Shown: in pieces, positions 10,676 through 19,480 of the stretch | Numbering within the stretch: the stretch's first letter is position 1 | How the letters are laid out: each line of letters begins with the position of its first letter | Source: Eremophila alpestris peregrina | Taxonomy: Eukaryota > Chordata > Aves > Passeriformes > Alaudidae | Reading direction: 5' to 3' | Assembly (NCBI GenBank): GCA_009792885.1 | Contig: WMCF01000065.1 | Coordinates: forward strand, 4,095,247 to 4,159,246 | DNA: 64,000 bases | Position numbers and translations under genes: made by a program | Notes under the pieces: model-generated | What the model was told of the DNA's origin: nothing | Seen by the model: only the letters and a program-made list of their open reading frames with translations | Database searches by the model: none

Positions 10676-13605
10676 CCTTGAATGGATGGATATCCCTGTC
10701 ACACCGGCTTGGCCTGAGATGAATCAATTGTCTCCATGGTGGAACAGAGATGGAAACCACTTGGCAGGATAATAATTCCCATTTGGGGCTTAGTGCAAGG
10801 ACCTGAAGCAAGGCCCATCAAATAAAACCTGGTGGGAAAGCTCGTGGATCCTGCAGACCTCTTGCACCAAGATGCCAGGGATGAGATGGTCACAGAAATG
10901 GAGCTGCTTTGTTGTGGCCAGGCAGGATGGCCAAGGGGCCATCTGGATATTGAAATATGATCCAGACGTGAAATGGAACTGCCCTCCCTTTGACAGGCAG
11001 AGTAACACATTTCTCTTGTGTTCCAGGATGGATTGCAGCAGTTGGGATGCAAGTTGGCAAGCAGCAAGTGGATTTGCCTACAAACAAAAGTTGGATAAAA
11101 TTTCTAATGCTTAAAGCTTTCAGCCCCGTTTGGAGTGTGAATGTTTCATCAAAGAACTCTCTAAAACACTCAAGAAGAAAAAAAAATACTCTTGCTCTCA
11201 ATGATACGAAATTTTTCCAACCGTAGATATTTCAATGTTTACACAAAAGTGATCTTGGATCTTTTTCCCAAGGCTGGTGGTAACCAGAACCATCCTGTTC
11301 AAAATGGTTTGAAATTGCTTTGAAAGTGTCATGATTCTTCTCTGCTGTTTCTAAAAACTAGAAATTATTTTAATTTCTTTCTTTTTGGAGGGAATTAAAC
11401 TGAATTTTGAACACTAAACAGATACTGCAAAGCTTTAGGCAAAGAGAGAACATGAGATGCAGGAAAAGTAGATCTTTTATTTAGTTGGAGGTTTGTCTGA
11501 TGTTGTTTTGTATAGGGGGGTGGCTCATTCCTGCCACTATTGATCCATCCCACACCTGATTCCACAGCTCTTCTCCTTGCAAAATTTACTTTGGCTGTGT
11601 AAACACGAGGAAGTGCAAGGAAAAACTTTTTGGGAAGGGCTACAGGAGCCCTTGTTCAGCACCTGCTTGCACTCGTTTGTGGTCACTGTTACTGCTGCTT
11701 CTTTGTGGGCTCTCATTCCCAGCTGGGAACTGGAATATTGTTAGACAGAACTGGTTAATAAAGTAACAAAGGTCTCTGACCTCTTCAGCAGTTTCATACA
11801 CCTGTAAATATTTCTCCCAGCTCCAGAAGGAACAAAGAATCAATACTTAATGTGCTGTAATATACTGCAGTGGATATGATAGACCCAATATTCAAAGGAC
11901 AATCCCTCACTCAGGTGTCAAAATGCCTGGTTAATGCATTTTCTTCCATCCACTCTTCAGATCCACATTTTGGAAAGATGCCTCAGCACATCTCCAACAA
12001 TGATTTATCCTCCTGCTTTATTCAAGGAAATAAAGTGACTTCAGCCTCCTTGTTTAACAAAATAAAATAAAATCGGACACAAATCCAACCTGGCAGGATA
12101 AAAAATGTATGTACATATAAAGAGAGAAGTTCTGCTTTAGAGGAAGAATATGAAATTATATTGTAAATTAAATTACAGGAAGGGAGAATAATATGAACTG
12201 AAAAAAAAAAAAAGATTAGATCCAAGTCTGAGTTTCAATCATTGGCTTTCCTGGATTTTACTGGGCCCAGGAGTCTGGCTCAGCTGCCCTCAGACAGACA
12301 CGAGGGTCTGGTTAATTCACCTCTTCCTTCTTCTGTAATAAAAGAGGAGCACAAAACCAGGGGGAGGAGAAACCTGCTTGGCACAGAAGCCTGGTGGAGC
12401 TCCAGGGCAATTCCAGCCCTGATGGGAGGGATGTGAGGGGGTTTGCCTGGAGACACCCCGAGGAGCTGCCTCGTGGGGAAGGGGATGCTGAAAAACTCGG
12501 GGCTGTGTGGGAGGAAAGGGAGAAAGAGAGGATCAGCTATCTAGACAAGGTAATTAATATGGAATTGAGAGGGAAGGAGCTGAGCAAATTAGCAGCCTGT
12601 GGAGGCAGATGAACCAGCTGCAGGTACAGAGGAGGGGAGGTTGGACAGGCAGATTCTAAACCTCACACAGGGAAGGGCCAGGTGAGGCTCCTGCAGCCTT
12701 TTGCTCCCTGCTCTGCTCTGTGGGGAGGGGACAGGGGACACCTGGCAGGCTGATGTGGGGAAATGAAGGGATAAGTTTTATATCTTATTTCTCTTAAATG
12801 CATCTTCAATTCAGTTTTATGTAAATTTTCCTATAAAGGGAAATGAATGTTGGATTTGGGATCTTAAATAGAAATGTCTGCTTTTCAAGGAAGCTCAGCA
12901 CCTCAGCAGAGCTTTGAGCACCTACTCTGTTCTAGAAATTAGCCAAACTCTTTCCTAGGGGAGCTGCCTGAAGAAAAAAGGGGGAAATAAATGTATGGCA
13001 TTTGGATGAATTCAGTGGGATGTGTTCATCTCCTAGAGATGTGAGGGACAGGCCACCTCCTAGTGCTGGCTTCAGGTCATTCCCAGGGGTCATCTGAAGG
13101 TACACAAAGGACATCCTGCTGCCCTGAGTCACTGTAAAGATGAGGGCACGGTGTAATGATGGCTCTGCTTAGGTTTGCTTCCAGTGAGGAAGAAAACTGA
13201 CTTTATTTTTCCAATTATTGCAGTGCTGGAGAGCACCCTCTGTTTGTTCCAGAGAGCAGAAACATCTCAGCTGCTCCAGGATGCACCTGAGTGTTCAGCC
13301 ATGAGACAGAGAGAGTCCCTGCAGGTGGAAACTAATCCTGCTTCCCTTCCATCCCTCTGCCAGCAGGGCAGATGGGGGAATCCTTCCCACAGCCTCCACA
13401 GAAGTTTTGCCTGAGCTGTTCCTGAGCCTTATTCTGTGTTTTGGTGCTGGATGAAAGCTGATTTCTGCCCAGAAAAGGAGCCATCCAGTCCCCTGCAGGT
13501 CCCTCTGTGCTCCTGGCAGCAGCACCGCGGGCTCCAGGGGCTGCCCAGAAGAGAAAAGGTGACTTTTCCCCAGGGGAGGTGTCAGGCAAAGGGGCTGGCA
13601 CCGCA
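10676..13605. other. unique non-coding stretch
   Basis: Overlapping frames on both strands at 10699-11226 are unrecognised. A-rich runs occur near 12059-12071 and 12200-12213. No exon or transposon is recognised. Confidence 0.5.
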
Positions 13606-13975
13606 GCTACATCCAGGAGAATAAAACGGAGGAAATAAATAAAGGAGGCACAGCGCGTCCTACAAACAAGAACATGTGTCTGCATTTATTAACATTTCCA
13701 GCGCGCCTTTAATTCCCAGCAAAGCGCCGCTGCCTACACGAAGCCCGGGCGTGCTGCAGGAAACCTTCTCGTTAAGTTCCACACGAGCCATCTTTTCAGC
13801 GCGTCCTCCAGGGGAATCTTCAAACGGATTCTGTAATTTCGCTGATAAATGGCTCTTTTGCAGAGCGCTATTTACATCCCAGCATCAGAAAGGCTGGCGA
13901 CTCTCCCTCCCTCCGCCCCTCGCCATCGCCTCCTCCCAGCGCCCTCAGGGATGGATCCTGCCCGCCCCAGGGAGG
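13606..13975. promoter_or_regulatory. CpG-rich islet with AT-rich insertions; strong candidate regulatory element
   Basis: More than 20 CpGs occur in about 370 bases, including three CAGCGCG words (near 13650, 13700 and 13798), GCGCCGCTG and CCCGGGCGTG. They alternate with AT-rich words such as GCATTTATTAACATTTCC and CGCTGATAAATGG. Retained CpGs inside otherwise AT-rich motifs are typical of unmethylated enhancers or promoter-proximal sequence. No open frame here resembles a known exon. Alternatives are a short CpG island or a non-coding RNA promoter. Confidence 0.45.
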
Positions 13976-14164
13976 CAATAAAGCATCTGCAGGTCCTGCA
14001 AGGAAGGAGGAGATGGGTTTTTCCAGGAAGAAACGCAGCTGTAGAAGAACAGCAGCAGTGCCTTAAATGGGATCTCCCTGGTTTCTCGTGGAAATAGGGA
14101 GAGTAGCCAGATTTGTCTCAAAGACTGGTATTAGGATTCTGAGACTGTATGGGTTTTTTCTTTT
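13976..14164. other. unique non-coding stretch
   Basis: No feature recognised between the CpG islet and the SINE-like remnant. Confidence 0.5.
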
Positions 14165-14335
14165 AGAGCTTGGCATTGCCACAGGTTTTCTGGGTGGCCT
14201 CAGGCAAACCACTTAATCTCTTCGGGGTCCTGTTTCCATCGGCGCTCACAGGATGAAGACGGCGACTTTATTTCATTTGTTTGTCCTGCCTCTTCTGATT
14301 ACAGCTCCCTGGGGGCAAGGATTGTCTCTCATTAA
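14165..14335 (+). mobile_element. MIR/CORE-SINE-like ancient SINE remnant
   Basis: The plus strand has GGGTGGCCTCAGGCAAACCA then CTTAATCTCTTCGGGG and CCTGTTTCC. This matches the order of the MIR core (a word ending in GGGCAAGTCACTTAAC, then CCTCAGTTTCC). It is followed by GCTCCCTGGGGGCAAGGATT and GTCTCTC, a word common in core-SINE tails. A 90-codon frame from 14253 with a hydrophobic start overlaps this repeat and is not considered a gene. Confidence 0.5.
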
Positions 14336-16324
14336 ACAGAGCTGCCTGGACATGGGGATCCCAGCTTTGGTCTGGCCTCTGGGCATTCAGAACAACAAAA
14401 CAGCATCTGACAACCAGTCTAGACAGGAAAATAATTTGCCAGAGAAACGCAGTTTGGTCAATGCTTCCCTTTTTCCTCAGTGCTTAACTGGGCCTTTCTG
14501 CTTTTATTGGTCACAGATCTGCTGACCTGCATTTAGGAGAGAGACAAGAGTTTGGGGTGGTTCCTATCTTTATCCACTTGCCTGGAAAAAGGCATTAAAA
14601 ATCAGATCCTGGCAATGGTTCACGTTCTCTCCCTTCCCACCACGGGGTGTTTGTGCAAGGCTGTCAGGGAGCAGCCAGGCCCCTGCATGTGTCGGATGGG
14701 TTGTGACTGAGCTCTCGACAAGAAAAAAGAGCCCAGTGAACACAGCAGAAATGCAGACTTGTGCATATTTTTTTCCATGACAGACCTCTGGGTTTCTTTG
14801 CCAGCGCTGTCTTTGTGTGTTCCTGTGATGTCCCGTGGTCAGCACAGCACCAACACAGCTGATTTAGAGTGGCATTAATTGAGCAGTCTGAGCAGGTCTG
14901 GAGGTCCCAGTTGGTTTGGAGAGCTGGCTGCAGCCTGCATCACCTCCCTCCTGCCTGTTCCTGGGTCAGGCTCTCTCCTGGAATCCACAACAACCAGCAT
15001 CTTCACACCGAGCCTTCCAGCACAAGTCTCAAATCTGCATTTACAGCCCTCTCAGCTGAGTTCAAGTAAATTCCTGAAAGGAGGGGCAATCAGTGCACCA
15101 GGAGAAGGTTGGCTGCTTGCTCTTTTTCCAGAACCAGAAATGGCCAGGCCTCCAGAGAGCACAGATCAGGCTCTGCAGGTTCCAGCACTGATTTCTATCA
15201 GTTCATCCCATGCAGGAGTATCTCAGCTGTGGCATCTCAGTAAATCCTCACCTTCAGCTTGTTACTGGCTTTAAATCAGTGAGTGAGGATATCACATCTT
15301 CCCCTCAGCAAAGGAAAACTGCAGATGTAGAAAGCCCTGGACTCTTGCTGATGGCACCACACACCTAGTAAAAATTCAGTTTAAATTGGTTCCTAAGGAA
15401 ACCAAGTTTCTTTTTCTCTGTCTGTGAGTCCTTCCCAAACAACTCTTCCATAAATTCGAGTTTCAAGCACATTTTACGCAGTAGGAAAGGGTAATGAAAC
15501 TTCAGCTGGACTGGTGAAGCTGGCAGAGGAAAGAGTCAGAAACTGGTGCTGCTCTTGACCTGTGCAGGAGTCCAGCAGTTCCCAGCTCTGTCTGCTGCCA
15601 TTTATTTAATGAACCTGCTGCCTCCTGCTCCAGCTCTGCTTCAAACCCAACAGGAATTGGGGTCTTTCTGAGTCCCTGGTTGGAATCCATGTTACCAGGC
15701 TACAGGACAAAAAGGAAACTTGGCTTTCTTCCTGCTGCCTCTGGAAAAACTTATTTATTTGATGGATCACAAGGGCATTGAAAACCCTCACCAGGATTTA
15801 TGCCCAGATACAGGAGCTTCTGCCTTTTTGCCAAGCGCTCAGTACCCAAATGAGAGCTCAGCATGTGGGTTAAATGTTCCTCTGGAGAAGATCCCATTAC
15901 ACCAAGGCACCACACTGTGTGTTGTTTCAATTCCCAGCAGAAGGGTATCCAATGGACTCGGGGAGGCCAGCAAATCACACCTGACTGCAGAGAAACAAGC
16001 TCAGAAAGAGAATGCAACCCTTTTCATCCCAAACAAGAGCGTTCAGCCCAGTTGTGTCTTGTGAAATGCGATGGAAATGTTCAGCTTTAGTTCCAGGGCA
16101 AGGAAACACCAGGTGTTTGGTACCCTGAAAGAAGCTGTGAAATTGAATTTGTGTTCTCTAAACTACTTTACTCAACAGACTGTGGGGAAGGGAAGCAAGC
16201 AGGATCCTGGGCTGGCGCTGGGGAGAGCTTTGAGCTGGCAGGGGAAGGATGGGGCTGTGCAACTTCAGTACCACTGTGCCAGCCCTGCTGTGCCAGCCTG
16301 GCCTGGGCAGGCAAACAGGAACAT
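14336..16324. other. unique non-coding stretch
   Basis: Mixed composition with no recognisable exon. The last 100 bases become GC-rich and lead directly into the pyrimidine tract. Confidence 0.5.
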
Positions 16325-16812
16325 TCTCTTTTCCTTCTCTCTTTCTTCTCTTTTCCTTCTCTTTTCCTTCCCATTTCTTTTTCTCTTCCTTCTCTTTTCC
16401 TTCTCTCTTCCATCTCTCTTCCTTCTCATTCCCTTCTCTTTTTCTTCTTTTCCTTCTCTCTTTCCTTCTCTTTTCCTTCTCTCTTTCTTCTTTTCCTTCT
16501 CTTTTCCCTCTCTCTTCCTTCTCTTTTCCTTCCCTTTTCTTTCTCTCTTCCTTCTTTCTTCCTTCTCTTTCCCTTCACTTTTCCTTCTCTTTTTCTTATT
16601 TTCCTTCTCTTTCCCTTCTCTTTCTTCTTTTCCTTCTCTTTTCCTTCTCTTTCTTTTTTTCCTTCTCTTTTCCTTCTCTCTTCCTTCTCTTTTCCCTCTC
16701 TCTTCTTTTCCTTTTCTTTCCCTTTTCTTTCCCTCTTCCTTCTCTTTTCCTTCTCTTTCCCTTCACTTTCCTTCTCTTTCCCCTCTCTTTCCCCTTCTCT
16801 TTCCTCTCTCTC
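16325..16812 (+). repeat. 488-bp polypyrimidine tract (CTTTTCCTTCT-like)
   Basis: Every base in this interval is C or T except six A residues (16373, 16412, 16428, 16577, 16598 and 16765). There is no G on the plus strand. The units are irregular mixtures of CTTTTCCTTCT, CTCTTTC and CTTTCCC. Frames of 159-264 codons on both strands overlap it and translate to Phe/Ser/Leu or Lys/Arg/Glu repeats. They are open only because stop codons need purines on this strand or are rare on the other. Long purine-pyrimidine tracts of this kind can form intramolecular triplexes. Confidence 0.97.
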
Positions 16813-16954
16813 AGTCAGTCTGTCTCTTCCCCAGCCCAACCGGAGTGCTGTGTACCCATGAATGAACTCAGGACAGCTGTGCTGTTCCATTTTCAGGTCA
16901 ACCACTCGTCTCAGGGGGGGAGAGGAGTGGGGGTCGTCCTGGCAGGAGGCAGAG
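16813..16954. other. unique non-coding stretch
   Basis: GC-rich spacer with a G-run near 16915; nothing recognised. Confidence 0.5.
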
Positions 16955-17075
16955 CCCGATCATTATCTGTTAATGGGGAAGTCAATTAAACGCCTGCCAT
17001 TGCAGAACGCTTTCTGATGACTCTAATTAGCCAATAATTGTGTTATCTCGTTCAGTGGTGCGATATGGTGCAAGG
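16955..17075. promoter_or_regulatory. candidate conserved non-coding element
   Basis: Dense in homeodomain-type and CCAAT words: ATCATTATCTGTTAATGGG, GTCAATTAAACG and CTAATTAGCCAATAATTG. CpGs are retained (AAACGCC, GAACGC, TCTCGTTC, GTGCGATATG). The block is short and sharply different from its GC-rich flanks, as expected of a conserved enhancer core. Conservation is not measured. Confidence 0.4.
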
Positions 17076-17970
17076 CTCCACAAAACGTGGCGGGCTTGGG
17101 GAGTCCTACAGGCAGTGGCTGTTCCTCCCAAAATGTGTTTTTCCTCACAAAGCCTCCAACCAGTGCCAAATCTTTTGGGGGACTTGGAGGGAGCTGTTTC
17201 CCTGGAGCTCGGAGTAAATCTCCAGAGAGAATTTGGATTCAAATCCACCTCCACGACTTCCCAGCTCCCGTGGCTCCCAGCACCATGTGCTGCCTGTTCT
17301 CCATCCCACTCCTGGAAGTTAATTCCACCCAGACACTGCACAGGAAACCCACACTGCTCTGGTGGCCTGGACTCCACTGGTATGCTGAATTCCCTTTATT
17401 AGTGCTAAATCATTAAACTGTGAGCAAAGCATCGCTGAAATCTACTCACAGTAGTAGTAATAATAGTACTCACAATAACAGCAGTGGCACCACCTTGCTC
17501 TGCTGTGGTAACTTAGTGTGGGTAATTTCAAAACCTTCAATAAGTATTAAGAAATCCTTAAAATGCGCCCTGGCACTGGTAGGAATGGTTCTCTTGCAGG
17601 TGGAGGGGTGGAAGGAAGAAGCATTTCCAGACAGGATTTGGGATGCAGATGTGGCTTCCCAAGGGGAAATATTATTGGTACCACATTCACCGAGCCCTCC
17701 ACGCTGGAGTTTTATGATACAATTTTTTATCCTGGAAAATCAAGAGCATTCCTGAGGAACATCCCTCCCTGTGGTCCCTGCCTGGTGCTGCACACACTCT
17801 CAGAGGAGATTTCACAACAGCAGGGCTGGGCTGCGGCACCAGGGGGAGAGAGGAGGAAGCAGAGGCAGCCTGGCCGTGCTGTCTTCTCGTTCCACTTTCC
17901 ACAGCCCATCTCTTCCCAGACGCTGCTGCACCATTCCCTTCGACTGACCGTGTCAACCCCTAACTTTGTA
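17076..17970. other. unique non-coding stretch
   Basis: A short degenerate AGT/AAT-rich triplet run lies near 17448-17475. Several overlapping frames of 110-150 codons on both strands have no recognisable domain. Confidence 0.5.
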
Positions 17971-18185
17971 TCTGTTAAACCTCAGGTAATTGCTTTTAGA
18001 TGGGTGTAATTAAGAAGCCATTAGTGTAAAGTTTCATTTCAGTTTATGCTTTGGTCTCCATTTGAGCAGAGAAATATGAAATTAAGGTACTAGCTCCTTT
18101 CAGAGAGATGAGTCATGAGCTAATAAGTTTCAAGAGCTGTTTCTCAGCTGTAATGATTTTTTTTTTTTTTAATTCCAAATCTTCT
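17971..18185. promoter_or_regulatory. candidate conserved non-coding element with AP-1 word
   Basis: AT-rich block containing AGGTAATTGC, GTGTAATTAAGAAGCCATTA, an exact TGAGTCA AP-1 core at 18109-18115 and GAGCTAATAAG. It ends in a run of 14 T at 18157-18170. The motif density suggests an enhancer; this is inference. Confidence 0.35.
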
Positions 18186-18549
18186 CCTCCTCCTCCCAAA
18201 TTCTTGCTTCTGGATAATGCCTTTTTTAAAAGAATAAAAGGGGGAGTGTGACTGAGTCAGGAACTGCTCCTAAAACAGAGAGACACGAGTATTTGTGTAG
18301 AATTTCCCCGCAGCAGGGATTCACGTGGTGATGAGGGGGACACCCAACACGCGGGGTCCAGCTGTGCTTTTGGCCAGGAAGGAGGAAAGCAAAGAGCGGC
18401 CAGAGAGAGCAGGGAAGATGCCTGAACTGCCCAGAGTGGGACAGAGAGGAGGGATGCGGTTTTGCCCAGCTGTGTGGTGTGGGAGAGCCCAGCCGAGCTG
18501 CAGAGGAGGAACAGAGGTTCCAACCCCAGCAGGTTTTGTCATTGCTCCC
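18186..18549. other. unique non-coding stretch
   Basis: Nothing recognised apart from a CTCCTCCTCCTCCC run near 18184. A minus-strand frame continuing through here is discussed under the adjoining minisatellite. Confidence 0.5.
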
Positions 18550-19045
18550 CACCCGGGCTGAGCCGGCAGCCCGTGCCCAGCCCATCCCCACAGCCTCAAA
18601 CCCTTCCGAGCTGAACCAAAGCTCACATTCTCCATTTCCCATCCCCTCAGCCTCAAACCCTTCCGAGCTGAACCAAGACTCTAATTCCACACTTCCCATC
18701 CCCACAATCTCAAGCCCTGCTAAACTGAACCAAGGCTCACATTCCCCACTCCCCATCCCCGCATCCTCAAACCCTTCCAAGCTGAACCAAAGGCTCACGT
18801 TCTCCATTCCCCATCCCCACAGCCTCAAACCCTTCCGAGCTGAACCAAAGGCTCACATTCCCCACTCCCCATCTCCTCAAGCCTTTCCAAGCTGAACCAA
18901 AGGCTCACATTCCCCATTTCCCATCCCCGCAGCCCCAACCCCTTCCGAGCTGAACCAAAGGCTCACTTTCCCCTCTCCCCATCCCCTCAGCCTCAATCCC
19001 TGCTAAGCTGAACCAAAGGCTCACCTTCCCCTCTCCCCATCCCCG
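18550..19045. repeat. 57-bp minisatellite, about eight copies
   Basis: The unit is anchored by CCTTCCGAGCTGAACCAAAG followed by GCTCACATTCCCC and CCCATCCCCACAGCCTCAA. Anchors recur at about 18610, 18667, 18724, 18781, 18838, 18890, 18948 and 19005, a period near 57 with one shorter copy. Because 57 is divisible by three, frames stay open on both strands through most copies: 138 codons on plus, and 200 codons on minus with a 19-residue repeat around GFEAEGMGNGECELWFSSE. I regard these frames as by-products of the repeat. Confidence 0.93.
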
Positions 19046-19245
19046 CTCTCGCCCGCGGAGCACCGCGCTCCTGCCTGGAGCCGGGGAGCAGCTCGGGCTG
19101 TGCCAGATGTGGCCAGATGTGCTGGCACCCGCGGGCAGCAGCTGGGACAGCCGGAGGGGACACTTCCCTGCCAGCGGGGCTCAGCTCGCAGCGGTGGCAT
19201 TTCCTGAGCTAAATCGGTGACAGCCGGGCGTGTGTGTACACTTAA
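19035..19245. promoter_or_regulatory. short CpG-island-like segment
   Basis: About 17 CpGs in 210 GC-rich bases, including CTCGCCCGCGGAGCACCGCG, CACCCGCGGG and CAGCTCGCAGCGG. The segment starts exactly where the minisatellite ends and passes into an AT-rich block. It could be a small CpG island for a non-coding transcript or the GC-rich half of an enhancer. No exon is visible next to it. Confidence 0.4.
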
Positions 19246-19480
19246 TCACGGCTTAATTAAACTGCTCGGTCTCTAGCAAAGGGTGCTGCCTGCGAGGAAG
19301 GGAGAAGGGAAAGAGGTGTCCTTAGTCTGAGGCAGTGAAATGCTTGTGATCATCAATAATGCATCGCAGTAATGTTCCTGTACGAATTGGAAATGCCAAG
19401 CAATCAAAGGCCATATGTATTTAGCTTAGATCCACATGATGTCCATGTATTTTTAATAGTGTGGCATCTTTGAAGTGTGT
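19205..19480. promoter_or_regulatory. candidate conserved non-coding element, AT-rich
   Basis: Contains ACTTAATCACGGCTTAATTA, then GATCATCAATAATGCATCGC, GTACGAATTGG, a TCAAAG TCF/LEF-type word in CAATCAAAGG, and CCATATGTATTTAGC. Homeodomain-type words, a TCF-like site and retained CpGs within 270 bases, joined to a CpG-rich islet, make this one of the better enhancer candidates in the window. Function is inferred only. Confidence 0.42.

Noticed and set aside
14253..14525. 90-codon frame starting with a signal-peptide-like segment
   Set aside because: It overlaps the SINE-like relic, and its hydrophobic start arises from pyrimidine-rich repeat sequence.
16071..16989. Plus-strand frames of 236-264 codons and a 159-codon minus frame
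   Set aside because: They are translations of the pyrimidine tract; all frames are open at once and the products are Phe/Ser/Leu or Lys/Arg/Glu low-complexity.
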